A stretch of DNA of 64,000 nt. Source: AP-15 sp963833745. Its GTDB lineage: Bacteria > Pseudomonadota > Alphaproteobacteria > ATCC43930 > CGMCC-115725. Below, piece after piece: positions 18,162-27,384 of this stretch. The notes under the pieces are model-generated. The model made no database searches. It was not told where the DNA came from and worked only from the letters and a program-made list of their open reading frames with translations. The stretch is from positions 992,001 to 1,056,000 of the forward strand of contig CAWHZD010000006.1 of assembly GCA_963833745.1 (NCBI GenBank). The letters are read 5' to 3'. The position numbers and the translations under genes are program-made. Each line of letters starts with the position of its first letter. Position 1 is the stretch's first letter.

Positions 18162-18449
18162 TCATCGCTGTCGCTTTGGCGGGGCGGATTTGCCTGGCCG
18201 CGGCGCACGCCCGGGTTGGCGGGCGGTACTGCGCCGGGTCGGGGATTTCGCGCGCTTTTTCGCCGGCTTCCGCACCGCCTTCGTCGCCAGCCGCCAGTCG
18301 AGGATCATGCCCAGCGGGATCCCGGCTAGTCCGAGCGCCATCAACCCGCTGGCGACGCGGCCGAGCGGGTTGATCTCGACCACGACGACGACCAGCCCGA
18401 GGACGAGACCGGCGCCGAACGTCAAGAGGGCAATCTTGGTGTAGCGCAT
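18162..18449 (-). CDS. Small membrane protein with basic tail, 95 aa
   Basis: Unrecognised small protein. It has two hydrophobic segments (about residues 4-26 and 34-52: LLTFGAGLVLGLVVVVVEI and a glycine-rich second helix) followed by a very basic, Pro/Arg/Lys-rich cytoplasmic tail of about 40 residues. The ATG at 18449 is chosen because the coding character and first membrane helix begin there; a longer reading upstream overlaps the promoter of the MaoC gene. It ends about 100 bp before norB on the same strand, so a link to nitric oxide stress is possible but unproven. Confidence 0.6.
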   Translation of the reverse strand: MRYTKIALLTFGAGLVLGLVVVVVEINPLGRVASGLMALGLAGIPLGMILDWRLATKAVRKPAKKRAKSPTRRSTARQPGRAPRPGKSAPPKRQR

Positions 18450-18540
18450 CCGTTGCGGTCGCGGGACGGGGCTTCTAATCTCTCTCGGCAGGAGAGAACA
18501 CTGCGGCGGGTGCAGAGCCAATGCCAAAGAGGGGACGCGC

Positions 18541-18999
18541 ATGATCGAGGTCGAGCGGCCGGCGGACCTCGCCCAGTATGTCGGCAAGGAGATCGGGGTC
18601 AGCGACTGGTTCACGGTCGACCAGGCGGTCATCGACAAATTCGCCGAGGCCACCGGCGACCATCAGTGGATCCATGTCGACGTCGAGCGCGCCAAGCGCG
18701 AGATGCCGGGTGGCAAGACGATCGCCCACGGCTATCTGACATTGTCCTTGGTGCCGCGCCTGGCGGCGACGATCTACCGGGTCAAGCGGCGCTCGCGCGG
18801 GCTCAATTACGGCTCGAACCGGGTGCGCTTTACCGGGCAGGTGCCGGCCGGCTCGCGCGTTCGCTTGCGCCACAAGATCAAATCGGTCGAGCCGGTCGAG
18901 GGCGGCGGCGTGCGCATCACCTCGGAAAGCACGATGGAGGTCGAAGGTGCCGCGCGCCCGGCGCTCGTCGCCGAAACCATCAGCATGCAATTCGAGTAG
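18541..18999 (+). CDS. MaoC-like (R)-specific enoyl-CoA hydratase
   Basis: Hot-dog fold hydratase of 152 residues, the single-domain PhaJ/MaoC type that adds water to trans-2-enoyl-CoA to give the (R)-3-hydroxyacyl-CoA. The catalytic segment is FAEATGDHQWIHVD (Asp and His of the D-x4-H hydratase motif), followed by IAHGYLTLSL and a final NYGSNRVRFTGQVPAGSRVR strand pair typical of the NodN-like branch. GAGGGG about 8 nt before the ATG supports the start. Only 37 nt separate it from the next gene. Confidence 0.9.
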   Translation: MIEVERPADLAQYVGKEIGVSDWFTVDQAVIDKFAEATGDHQWIHVDVERAKREMPGGKTIAHGYLTLSLVPRLAATIYRVKRRSRGLNYGSNRVRFTGQVPAGSRVRLRHKIKSVEPVEGGGVRITSESTMEVEGAARPALVAETISMQFE

Positions 19000-19036
19000 T
19001 TCGACAACTCAGCAAACAGGCGAGGAGGAGTTTCCG

Positions 19037-20086
19037 ATGAGCAGCACCGGTGCGAATGACCAGGCGTCTTACATTTACTTGGGACTGGCGGGTGAAACCG
19101 GACGCGGCCGAGTTGTGGATTCGGGCCTGTTCCGGATGACCGACGGCAATGACGAATGGGAGCCGTTGCAGCGCGGCCTGCCCGAAATGCCGGCGGTGCG
19201 AGCCCTGGCGGTGCATCCGCAGCAGCCCGAGATCGTCTATGCCGGCACCCAATCCGGGCCGTATCGCAGCGCCGACCGCGGCGAGCATTGGGAAAAGGTC
19301 AGCCTCCCGGATCACGGCCTGCCGGTGTGGTCGGTGCTGTTTCACCCGCATGATCCCGACGTGATCCTAGTCGGTTACGAGAATTGCGAGATCTATCGCA
19401 GCGACGATGCGGGCGAGCGCTGGGCCCGGCTGCCGGTCAGCGTGCGCTTTCCGGAGATCACCACCGCACCCGGCGCCAACCCGGCAAAGCGCGTCTTGAT
19501 GCTCGACGCCAGCGCGAGCCAGCCCAATCATCTCTACGGCGCGATCGAGGTCGGCGGCACGATCCGCTCGACCGATGGCGGCGAGCATTGGGAGAATCTC
19601 AGCCACGGGCAGTATGTGAATGACGACATGGTCGATATGCACGGCGTGCTGGCGAGCCGGTGGCGGCCCGACATCGTGTTCGGCATCGCGCGCGCCGGCA
19701 TGTTCCGCAGCAATGACGGCGGCGATCACTGGGAGCACGTGGCGTTGGAGCCGCTCAACCCCAAGGGCTACATCTACTGCCGCGACATCCGCGAGGTGCC
19801 GGGCAACCCGCGCCATCTGTGGGTGGCGGCGGGAGCCGGTTTTCAGAGTGATGCGGGTGCGTTGCTGCACAGCCGCGATGGCGGTGACAGCTGGAGCCGG
19901 GTCGATATCGGCGCGCCGGTGCCGCACACGATGTTCAAGATAGCGTTTGACGAGCGCCGGCCGACAATCATGTCGGCGGCCACCAACGGCGGTGAAGTCT
20001 ACAACAGCGAGGATGGAGGCGAGACCTGGGCTACCCTCAAGCCCCCGCCCGGCGGCAAGCAAATCTACGCGCTGGCCCGCGGTTGA
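19037..20086 (+). CDS. Asp-box (BNR) repeat beta-propeller protein
   Basis: 349 residues built of repeated Asp-box units: YRSADRGEHWEKV, YRSDDAGERWARL, RSTDGGEHWENL, RSNDGGDHWEHV, HSRDGGDSWSRV and NSEDGGETWATL. This pattern makes a six- to seven-bladed propeller like those of sialidases, Ycf48/HCF136 and the Vps10 group. It lacks the sialidase RIP motif and catalytic arginines, and has no signal peptide, so it is more likely a binding or assembly protein in the cytoplasm than an enzyme. The ATG at 19037 has GAGGAGGAG 7 nt upstream. Ligand unknown. Confidence 0.85.
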   Translation: MSSTGANDQASYIYLGLAGETGRGRVVDSGLFRMTDGNDEWEPLQRGLPEMPAVRALAVHPQQPEIVYAGTQSGPYRSADRGEHWEKVSLPDHGLPVWSVLFHPHDPDVILVGYENCEIYRSDDAGERWARLPVSVRFPEITTAPGANPAKRVLMLDASASQPNHLYGAIEVGGTIRSTDGGEHWENLSHGQYVNDDMVDMHGVLASRWRPDIVFGIARAGMFRSNDGGDHWEHVALEPLNPKGYIYCRDIREVPGNPRHLWVAAGAGFQSDAGALLHSRDGGDSWSRVDIGAPVPHTMFKIAFDERRPTIMSAATNGGEVYNSEDGGETWATLKPPPGGKQIYALARG

Positions 20087-20405
20087 AATTACGGCGCAGC
20101 AATTGCGGGTCCCTCCCACGCTTGCTGCGCTTCTTCCGCCTTAGTCTCTGACCCGAAATGTGGCGAATGGCGCCGATACCTTACCGTCGCCCCCGCGCAA
20201 GCGGGGGTCCAGAGCTTGCCCCTGGCTTGAACAGGGGAGCGACCGCACGTCGCTTGCCCCCTGTTCAGCCCAGGGGCAGGCTCTGGGTTCCCGCTTTCGC
20301 GCGCTTTCCCGGGAATGACGGTGTCATTGCTCTCGTCGGGCCGAGCTCCGAGGCGCCGTTAATTCCGTGAGCGCAAACGAATTGATCTCCATGGAGGAGG
20401 ATTAG
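20087..20405. other. Intergenic region with long hairpin repeat
   Basis: No gene seen. The region is dominated by the hairpin repeat at 20190-20320, described separately. A GGAGGAGG ribosome site for the dioxygenase lies at its right end. Confidence 0.5.
20190..20320. repeat. Long imperfect palindrome (CCAGAGC...GCTCTGG family)
   Basis: Nested inverted repeats: CCAGAGCTTGCCCCTGG pairs with CCAGGGGCAGGCTCTGG, and inside it GAACAGGGG-GCGAC pairs with GTCGC-CCCCTGTTC. The flanks CCCGCGCAAGCGGGGG and CCCGCTTTCGCGCG add further pairing. A half-copy with the CCCCCTGTTC...CCAGGGGCAGGCTCTGG arm occurs at 29033-29112. It behaves as a dispersed REP-like element. Confidence 0.75.
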
Positions 20406-21311
20406 ATGGCAGAGGTTTTGGAGCGGCAAGGGGTGACGGTGCGGCCGACCGGGGCGGCGGTCGGGGCCGACATCGAGGGCGTCGACCTGGCGCAGCCATT
20501 GCCGCCGGCGACGGTCGCGGCGATCAAGCAGGCGTGGTCCGACCGTCTCGTCCTGCGTATTCGCGGCCAGAACCTCGACGACGACCAGCTGATGCGGTTC
20601 AGCGCGCTGTTCGGCGAGCTCGACCTGGCGCCGGTCATCGCCGCCGCCCGCGTCAAGGTCCCGGGTGAAGAGCGTTATGTCGATACCGTCGAGGAAGGAC
20701 AGCGATACGTTTCGGTCATTTCGAACATCATCGAAAACGGCGTCGCGATCGGCGCGCTCGGCGCTTATGAGGCGATCTGGCACACCGACATGTCGTACAA
20801 TCCGGAGCCGCCGATCGGCAGCGCGCTGTATTCGCTCGAAGTGCCGCCGGCAGGTGGCGACACCGGCTTTGCCAATATGTATTTGGCCTACGACACGCTG
20901 CCCGTGGAGCTGCGGCAGCGGGTCGAGGGCCGCTCGTGCCGGCATGATTCGAGCCGCAACAGTGCCGGCGAATTGCGCCGCGGGATGAGCGAGGTGACCG
21001 ATCCGCGCACCGCACCCGGCGCCGACCACCCGATCATCCGGACCCATCCGGTCACCGGCCGCAAGGCCTTGTTTCTCGGCCGTCGCCGCAATGCCTATGT
21101 CCAAGGCCTCGACCTCGCCGGCAGCGAAGCATTGCTCGACGCACTGTGGGCGCATGCCACCCGGCGTGAACTGACCTGGTACCAGCAATGGCGGGTTGGC
21201 GACCTGATCTTGTGGGACAATCGCTGCGTCATGCACCGCCGCGACGAGTTCGACCCGAATACCCGCCGTCTGATGCACCGCACCCAGATCAAGGGCGACC
21301 GCCCGTACTGA
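20406..21311 (+). CDS. TauD/TfdA family Fe(II)/2-oxoglutarate dioxygenase
   Basis: Non-haem iron, 2-oxoglutarate-dependent dioxygenase of 301 residues. The iron-binding HxD is in WHTDMSY (H126, D128), the distal histidine is in RCVMHRRDEFD (about 277), and the 2-oxoglutarate arginine follows in RRLMHRTQ. The N-terminus (RPTGAAVGADIEGVDL) is typical of TauD/TfdA. Substrates in this family include taurine, alkyl sulfates and 2,4-D-like acids; none can be chosen here, since no sulfonate transport genes are nearby. GGAGGAGG lies about 8 nt before the ATG. Confidence 0.92.
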   Translation: MAEVLERQGVTVRPTGAAVGADIEGVDLAQPLPPATVAAIKQAWSDRLVLRIRGQNLDDDQLMRFSALFGELDLAPVIAAARVKVPGEERYVDTVEEGQRYVSVISNIIENGVAIGALGAYEAIWHTDMSYNPEPPIGSALYSLEVPPAGGDTGFANMYLAYDTLPVELRQRVEGRSCRHDSSRNSAGELRRGMSEVTDPRTAPGADHPIIRTHPVTGRKALFLGRRRNAYVQGLDLAGSEALLDALWAHATRRELTWYQQWRVGDLILWDNRCVMHRRDEFDPNTRRLMHRTQIKGDRPY

Positions 21312-21321
21312 AACGCCGCGG

Positions 21322-21924
21322 TCAGCCGGCCTCGACCATTGCGAGCCGGTCTGCCGCCGGCTCGTATTCAAGGACGAACAGCACCGCGTTGCGGGCTCTG
21401 ACCGGGGGGCTATCTGGCGGCAACGCGTGCTTGACCAACTGGCGGACCATCGCACCATGGGTCGATACCCCGATCCGCCGATATGGATGAGACAGAGCAA
21501 AACGCCGTAGTGCCGCGAGCCCGCGGGTCAAGGTAGCGAGACCGGTCTCGCCGCCGGGAAACGCGGTATTACCTTCGCTGTACCAGCGTTCGGTCACTTC
21601 CGCCCCAAAGCGCGCCTTGGCGTCCTCCCACAGCAATCCCTCGGCCGCGCCGACATTGGTCTCGCGCAGCCCGTGGTCGGCGATCAGCGGCACGCCTGAC
21701 ATCTCGGCGATGATCCGCCCGGTGGTCAGGGCCCGCGTCAGATCGCTGGAGACAACAACGTCAAGCCGGTGCGTCCGCAAGCGATCCGCAAGCGCCTCGG
21801 CTTGCGCCAAGCCTGTCGAGTTGAGCGGAGTATCAGTATGTCCTTGCAGCCGCCCCTCGCGGTTCCAATCGGTTTCGCCGTGGCGGAACACAAACAACGT
21901 GCGGCGATCGTCAACGTGCTCCAT
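21322..21924 (-). CDS. Histidine phosphatase family protein, possibly CobC-like alpha-ribazole phosphatase
   Basis: Phosphoglycerate-mutase-like phosphatase of 200 residues. The N-terminal RHGETDWN carries the phosphorylated histidine and arginine. LRETNVGAAEG matches the family acid region, and VSTHGAMVRQL supplies the second histidine. It is the last gene of the cobI-cobL-cobH-cbiX run, 57 nt after cobI. This context suggests removal of the 5'-phosphate in lower-ligand assembly of cobalamin (CobC), but the family is broad. GGAG precedes the ATG by about 7 nt. Confidence 0.85.
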   Translation of the reverse strand: MEHVDDRRTLFVFRHGETDWNREGRLQGHTDTPLNSTGLAQAEALADRLRTHRLDVVVSSDLTRALTTGRIIAEMSGVPLIADHGLRETNVGAAEGLLWEDAKARFGAEVTERWYSEGNTAFPGGETGLATLTRGLAALRRFALSHPYRRIGVSTHGAMVRQLVKHALPPDSPPVRARNAVLFVLEYEPAADRLAMVEAG

Positions 21925-21981
21925 GCAGCTCTCCTTGAGCGAACGACGGCGATGCGAGACCGGGATGCGATGTCGGTTGGA

Positions 21982-22683
21982 TCAGCGCCGGCCGGCTTTG
22001 CGAACCAGCGCCATCGAAAAATAGGGGGCGTCGTCGATTTCGGCGAGCGGCCAGACCCGCTGATTGGGCAAACTCGCGTGCTCGACATAGAGCGCGTCCG
22101 CCAAGATCCCGAGGTCTCCCAGCACCCGCCGGACCTTGGGGAGATGACGGCCGAGCTTGACGATCGCGGCGATTTCGGCCGCAGCGAGACGGCGCCGAAG
22201 CTCGTCCTTCGCGAGTGTCGCCGGGATCACCGCTAGAACCTCGTCGTGCGTTACGAGCGCCGTCGCCGCGGCGGCGGCACAGGCGGTCAGCGACGACACA
22301 CCCGGTACGATCTCGATCGGAAAACAATCCGCCAACCGGGTGAAGACGCCGATAAAGCTGCCGTAGAACAGCGGGTCGCCCTGGCACAGCAGCGCCACAT
22401 CGTTGCCGGCGTCGAGTTCGGCGGCGATCATTCGGGCCGCATCGTCGTAAATTTCGGCGGGCGGCGGTCCCGGCCGCATCGGAAAGCGGATCACGATTTC
22501 GCGCTGGCCGCGGTCGAGCCAGGCGGCGACGATCGCGCGGGCAAAGCTGTTGCCACTGTCCGGCGCCGGATAGGCGACGACCGCCGCCGCACGCAACAAG
22601 CGCAGTCCCTTTAAGGTCAGCAGCTCCGGGTCCCCGGGACCGACCCCGATCCCGTAAAGCCGTCCCTGGCGCCCGGCACTCAT
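21982..22683 (-). CDS. cobI: Precorrin-2 C20-methyltransferase
   Basis: SAM-dependent methylation of C20 of precorrin-2 (or cobalt-precorrin-2) in corrin ring synthesis. The 233-residue protein has the tetrapyrrole methylase fold: GIGVGPGDPELLTLKGL at the N-terminus, VALLCQGDPLFYGSF with the SAM-binding GDP motif, EIVPGVSSLTACAA, and the C-terminal NQRVWPL region. It starts 1 nt after the cobL stop, so the genes are co-translated. CobI and CbiL cannot be separated from sequence alone. Confidence 0.95.
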   Translation of the reverse strand: MSAGRQGRLYGIGVGPGDPELLTLKGLRLLRAAAVVAYPAPDSGNSFARAIVAAWLDRGQREIVIRFPMRPGPPPAEIYDDAARMIAAELDAGNDVALLCQGDPLFYGSFIGVFTRLADCFPIEIVPGVSSLTACAAAAATALVTHDEVLAVIPATLAKDELRRRLAAAEIAAIVKLGRHLPKVRRVLGDLGILADALYVEHASLPNQRVWPLAEIDDAPYFSMALVRKAGRR

Positions 22684-22684
22684 C

Positions 22685-23896
22685 TCACGATGACTTGACC
22701 ACAGCGAGCTGCGTCACGCTCGCCAGCGGGCGCCACAGATGACGCGCGCCGGCGCGCTCGGCCCGGCTGACCGCGATCCGGGTCAGCGCGCCGCCATGAC
22801 GGCCATGCCAGTCAAAGAGCCGCGCCTCGCCCTCGGTGGTCACGACGTTGGCGACGAGCCGGCCGCCGGGCGGCAGTGCCGCCCACAGCGACGGCAGCAG
22901 CTCCGGCGCACCGATCCCGCCGCCGACAAAGATCGCATCGGGCGGCGGCAGGCCGGCCTCCAGCGCCTGCGGCGCCGCGCCGACGACGATACGGAGTCCC
23001 GGCACCCCGAGAGCGGCGGCATTGCGCGCGATCATCGCCGCCCGTCCGGGATCGCGCTCTACAGCAATCGCCGATTGACCTTCGCCGGCGCGGAGCCATT
23101 CGACCGCGATCGACCCACATCCGGCGCCGACATCCCACAATTTTTCGCCCGGCAATGGCGCCAGCGCCGCCAAGGTCGCCGCGCGCACCTCACGCTTGGT
23201 CAGTTGCCCGTCATGTTCGAAGGCGTCGTCGGGCAATCCAGCGAAGCGTGAGAACACCTGGGCACCGGGACCGGCGCGGCATTCGATCGCGATCGTGTTG
23301 AGGTCAGGGACATCGCACTCGCCCCAGCATTGCGCCTCGCCAGCGGTTACCGTCTCGCGCGGGCCGCCGAGACGGCCGAACACGGTCAGCCGGCTTAGGC
23401 CCCAGCCGAGCCCAGTCAGAAGCGCCGCGACCGCTGCGGGCGTGCCGCTGTCTTCGGACAGCGCCAGGACATGGCGACCGGGGGCGAGATGCAGGCGCAA
23501 GGTGTCGAGCGGGCGCGCATGCAGGCTGATCGGCGTGCACTCGGCGAGCGCCCAGCCGAGCCGGGCAGCGGCGAGGCTGAAAGCACCCACATGCGGCACG
23601 ATCGTCAGTTCCTCGCACGGGAAACGGCGTGCCAGCATGGCGCCGACGCCATACCACAGCGGCTCGCCGCTCGCCAAAACCGTCACCCGCCGGCCCCGCC
23701 GCGCCGCAATCACCTCGATCGTGTTGCCGAGCGGCCGGTCCCACAAAATCCGCTCGGCACCGTTCGCCGGGATCATCGCCAGATGGCGCGCGCCGCCGGC
23801 CAACACCTCTGCGGTGTCGACCAAGGTGCGCGCCGCGGCCGACAGCCCGGCGAGACCTTCCCCGCCGATGCCGACGACCGCGAGCCACGGCGTCAT
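22685..23896 (-). CDS. cobL: Precorrin-6Y C5,15-methyltransferase (decarboxylating)
   Basis: Bifunctional enzyme of 403 residues that methylates C5 and C15 and decarboxylates the C12 acetate side chain in corrin synthesis. Residues 1-200 form the tetrapyrrole methylase (CbiE-like) domain with VGIGGEGL and VLASGEPLWYGVGA. Residues about 215-403 form the class I methyltransferase (CbiT-like) domain with LWDVGAGCGSIAVEWLR and DAIFVGGGIGAPELL. The ATG at 23896 overlaps the cobH stop (ATGA). Because of the frameshift in cobH the frame stays open far upstream, but that extension belongs to cobH. Confidence 0.95.
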   Translation of the reverse strand: MTPWLAVVGIGGEGLAGLSAAARTLVDTAEVLAGGARHLAMIPANGAERILWDRPLGNTIEVIAARRGRRVTVLASGEPLWYGVGAMLARRFPCEELTIVPHVGAFSLAAARLGWALAECTPISLHARPLDTLRLHLAPGRHVLALSEDSGTPAAVAALLTGLGWGLSRLTVFGRLGGPRETVTAGEAQCWGECDVPDLNTIAIECRAGPGAQVFSRFAGLPDDAFEHDGQLTKREVRAATLAALAPLPGEKLWDVGAGCGSIAVEWLRAGEGQSAIAVERDPGRAAMIARNAAALGVPGLRIVVGAAPQALEAGLPPPDAIFVGGGIGAPELLPSLWAALPPGGRLVANVVTTEGEARLFDWHGRHGGALTRIAVSRAERAGARHLWRPLASVTQLAVVKSS

Positions 23897-25432
23897 CGCG
23901 GGCTCGCCAGCGCATTGACCGCGGCCGCCGCGATGGCGCTGCCGCCGCGGCGCCCGTGCAGCGTGACGTACTCCACGCCCCGGCCAAAGCCGGCGAGCGC
24001 GGCTTTGGCCTCCGCCGCACCGACAAAACCCACCGGAAAGCCGAGGATCAGCGCCGGCCTGCCGGCACCCTCGGCGAGGATTTCGAGCAGCCGGAACAGT
24101 GCCGTCGGCGCATTGCCGATTGCGACCACGGCACCTTCGAGATGGGACCGCCACAATTCGACCGCTGCCGCCGACCGCGTCGTCCGCCGTGCAGCGGCAA
24201 GCGAGGCCACCGCGGGGTCGTGCAAAAAGCACAGGATTTTGTTGCCTCCCGTCAGGCAATCGCGACTGATGCCGGACTTCACCATCGCCGAATTCGACGA
24301 TTATCGGTGCGCCCGCGTCGAGCGCCGAACGGCCTGCCGCGACCGCTTTCGCTGACCAGGCAAGATCGCCGAGGATCGCGACGTCGCCTGCGGCATGGGC
24401 GACCCGCGCCGCCATGCGCCGCAACGGGCGCGGAAACCGGGCGAGATCTGCCTCTGCCCGCACCAGCGTGAACGATTTCCGCGAGATCGCTTTCGGATCG
24501 CGGAGGTAAGCGTAGGTCTCCGCTGGATCGTCGCCTGCCGCGGACACCGGCATCGGGCGCTGGCGCGCCGCGGTCACGCCCAAGGTCCAGGCTTCTTCGC
24601 CCTCGACCTGAGCGCGCTGGGCTGGCGTCAGAGCCGGATCGCCGGCGAACAATGCCGCAAGTTCGCCGGCGCTGTCGCGTTCCCGCAGAAACCGGGCGAC
24701 GGCGCGGACCTGTGCCGCATCCTTGGTCTCGTCGGCTGCCGGCTTGACCGCCCACAATGACGGGTAGACTTCGGCCATCACCACACGCGCCGCCGAAACC
24801 GGAGACAGACCGGTTTCGAACGGCCAAATTTGGACATGCCGGCTCCATCGCGGGTCGTCGCGCAAGGCGCGCGCCACCGGGATGCCGGTCAACGCCTGAC
24901 CGCCGACAGATCCGACCCCCAGCAGCTTCCAGCAGGGTTGGGCGCTCGGGATGTAGAGATCGACCAGCCGCCGTTCAGCCAGCCCCTCGCTGTCATGGCG
25001 GCGATGGTGCCTGCCCTGCAAATGCGTCCGAACCGGTGCGGCGGGGCAGCCCCAGAACGGGAACCCGCCGCCCGAGACCCGGCGATTGAGCGCCTCGGCG
25101 ACGTCGAAGCGGTTGTTCCGGTTATGCTCGTCATCCTCGATGAGTGCCGCGATCTCGTCCCACACCGCCCGCCACGGCATGCCGGTAAGCCCGAGCCGCG
25201 CGGCAAACCCGGCCGGATAGCCGAACGGAAAGTCGAAGCCGAGCAATACCCGCTCGTTTTTCTGCTGCGCCGTCGCCAGCCAATCGGCGATCAGCGCGTG
25301 GGCCGCATGACGTGTCGGCGGGTTGACCAAGGTTTCGCCCGCGACGTCATGCCGGCAGATCCAGATGCTGTCGCGACCCGACCGCGGCACGCTCGCGGCA
25401 CTCCAATCGACCATGATGAAACTGTCGAACAT
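23893..25432 (-). CDS. cobH: DUF429-like domain fused to precorrin-8X methylmutase, one-base frameshift
   Basis: After correction this is a 512-residue, two-domain protein. Residues 1 to about 285 resemble an RNase H-fold (DUF429-like) family often mis-annotated as molybdopterin guanine dinucleotide synthesis: MVDWSAAS, LLGFDFPFGYPAG, RNNRF, FWGCP, and MAEVYPSLW, with acidic residues in the expected strands. Residues 308-512 are full-length CobH, which moves a methyl group from C11 to C12 of precorrin-8X; the catalytic His region is VAHAAGD (H346), followed by NAPTALFRLLE and GFPVGFVGAAEAK. The frame slips at the GAATTC at 24290-24295; removing one T gives IIVESAMVKSGISRDC. The ATG overlaps the cbiX stop (TGATG). 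What the first domain does for B12 synthesis is unknown. Confidence 0.85.
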
Positions 25433-26349
25433 CACCGATGGTGATGGTGATGACGCTGGGGGGGATGCTCGTGCTCGTGTCCGTCGCCGATGCCGCGGAC
25501 GTGGTGATGATGACCCGTCTGCGGCGCACCCGTGTCGCCCTCGTAGCCGATGATTCGCGTGCGGTATTTGCAGAGCTGGCAGTTCATCGCCGGCTGCGCG
25601 ACGCCCAATTCCTCGACCCGCTCGCGAAACGCGTCGAGCACCGCCGGATGGTCGCGCAGATGAGGCGCGTTGACGAACTCGATCCCGGGAAAGAGGCCCG
25701 CGACTGCATCGCTCTGCGCATAAATGCGTTTGACCAAGACGCCGGTGAACAGGAAATACGGAAACACGACGATGCGGCGAAAGCCGAGCCGGGCGGCGCG
25801 GGTCAAGGCCGCGTCGACCTGCGGATGCGCGACGCCGCTAAAGGCGGTTTCGGCCCAACCGAACCCCATCCCCTCCCACAGCATCCGCGCGACTTTGGCG
25901 ACGTTGGAATTGGCGTCCGGGTCATTGGTGCCGCGTCCGACGACAACGAGCAAGGTTTCGGATCGGTCGATACCGTTATCGGGCGCCGCCGCGGCGATGC
26001 GGCCGGCCGCCGCAGTCAGCAGCTTCGGGTCGATCGCCAAATCGCGCCCGAGCCGAACGTCGATGCCCGGATGGTCCGCGGCGAAGCTGTTGACCTCCCA
26101 CGGCAGGTCGTTTTTGACGTGACTGGCCGCGAACAACATGCCGGGCACCGCGAGGATGCGCCGGGCGCCGCGTGCCGCCAGCGCCGCCAGGGCATCGTGG
26201 ATGGTCGGCCGCGCGAATTCGAGATACCCCGTCGCGAAATCGACGCCGGGCAGCCGTGGGCGCAATGCTGCCGCGAGCAGTTCGAATTCTGCGATCGCCT
26301 CGGGATCGCGACTGCCGTGTCCGCAGATCAGCACCGCCGTTTGCGTCAT
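25432..26349 (-). CDS. cbiX: Sirohydrochlorin cobaltochelatase, long CbiX form with His-rich tail
   Basis: Class II chelatase that inserts Co(II) into sirohydrochlorin. The 305-residue protein has two chelatase repeats: LICGHGSRDPEAIAEF with its catalytic His, HVKNDLPWEV, then VVVGRGTNDPDANSN and FPYFLFTGVLVKRI. The tail holds MNCQLC, matching the MxCxxC motif described for iron-sulfur CbiX proteins, then histidine runs (HHHH, HEHEH, HHHHH) that could store cobalt. Its stop overlaps the next gene as TGATG. Its presence together with cobN is notable, since each alone can supply cobalt. Confidence 0.93.
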   Translation of the reverse strand: MTQTAVLICGHGSRDPEAIAEFELLAAALRPRLPGVDFATGYLEFARPTIHDALAALAARGARRILAVPGMLFAASHVKNDLPWEVNSFAADHPGIDVRLGRDLAIDPKLLTAAAGRIAAAAPDNGIDRSETLLVVVGRGTNDPDANSNVAKVARMLWEGMGFGWAETAFSGVAHPQVDAALTRAARLGFRRIVVFPYFLFTGVLVKRIYAQSDAVAGLFPGIEFVNAPHLRDHPAVLDAFRERVEELGVAQPAMNCQLCKYRTRIIGYEGDTGAPQTGHHHHVRGIGDGHEHEHPPQRHHHHHR

Positions 26350-26390
26350 CGGTTGACCCTCCCCCGTCCGCGACCGACACTGCCGGCGCC

Positions 26391-27384
26391 ATGACCTCGG
26401 CCGCCGCCGACCCGCTGTTGATGCTCGCCGCCGGCCTCGCGCTCGACGCGTGGTTCGGCGACATGCCGGCGATCTTTACCCGGATTGCGCATCCGATCGT
26501 GCTGGCCGGACGCGCCGTCGCCTTCTTCGACCGCAAACTCAATCGCGACATCCGCAGCGACGCCTCGCGCCGAGTTCCGCGGGATCATCACCGTGGTTCT
26601 GCTCGTGGGCGGTGCCGGCGCCCTCGGCTTTGCGATCCGGCAGCTGTGCCGCGGCAGCCTCGCCGGCGCCGCGGTTGAAATTTTGCTGATTGCGATCCTC
26701 GTCGCCCAGCGCAGCCTCTTCGAGCACGTTGCCGAGGTCGCCCGGGCGCTGGCCGACGGCGGGCTCGCCGCCGGACGCGACGCGGTGCGGCATATCGTGG
26801 GCCGCGACCCGACGAGCCTGGATACGTATGGCGTCGCGCGGGCCGCAATCGAAAGCCTCGCCGAGAATTTCAGCGACGGGGTCGTGGCGCCGGTATTCTG
26901 GTACCTCGTCCTGGGGTTGCCCGGCCTCTTCGCCTACAAGATGGCAAACACGCTCGACAGCATGATCGGGCACAAGACGGCGCATTACCGAGCCTTCGGC
27001 TGGGCGGCGGCACGCTTCGACGACCTCGCCAATCTGGTGCCGGCGCGGATTGGCGGGGTGTTGATCGCCGCCGCGGCGTTGTTCACCCGTGACGGGCAGC
27101 CGGCGCGAGCGGTCGCAATCATGCTGCGCGACGGGCGCAAGCACCGCTCGCTGAACGCGGGCTGGCCGGAGGGAGCGATGGCCGGCGCGCTCGGCCTGGC
27201 GCTTGCGGGGCCGCGCCGTTACGCCGAGGGTGTCGTTGCCGACCCGTGGGTCGGCGACGGCACGGCGCGCGCCGCACCTCCCGACATCGCCCGCGCGCTG
27301 CTGCTCTACAAGCATGCCTGCCTGATCGAATGGGGGTTGGTGACAGGCGCCTGGCTCGCCGGCCATGTTGGCCTCTTCACCTGA
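26391..27384 (+). CDS. cbiB: Adenosylcobinamide-phosphate synthase, one-base frameshift
   Basis: Membrane enzyme that joins aminopropanol (or its phosphate) to adenosylcobyric acid. The N-terminus (AAGLALDAWFGDMP, HPIVLAGR) is in one frame and the rest in the next: RGIITVVLLVG, RSLFEHV, VGRDPTSLD, AAIESLAENFSDGVVAP, and KMANTLDSMIGHK, all CbiB signatures. The slip is at GAGTTC, 26572-26577; removing one T gives SRRVRGIITVV and a 330-residue protein of normal length. About five hydrophobic segments. It starts only 41 bp from the divergent cbiX start, and its 3' end overlaps convergent cobQ by 8 bp. The symbol cobD is used for this gene in alphaproteobacteria. Confidence 0.9.

Noticed and set aside
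14507..18208. A norB-nnrS fusion protein of 1,233 residues
   Set aside because: The middle is out-of-frame sequence. Correcting one base restores the norB C-terminus and stop, and nnrS starts with an overlapping GTG.
22685..25435. A single 916-codon open frame on the minus strand covering cobL and the DUF429 domain
   Set aside because: It arises from the one-base shift in cobH. Motifs show separate DUF429-cobH and cobL genes, with an ATGA overlap between them.
25432..25500. Histidine runs at the end of CbiX as a vector-derived tag
   Set aside because: Several separate runs mixed with acidic residues and following an MxCxxC motif are a natural feature of long CbiX proteins.
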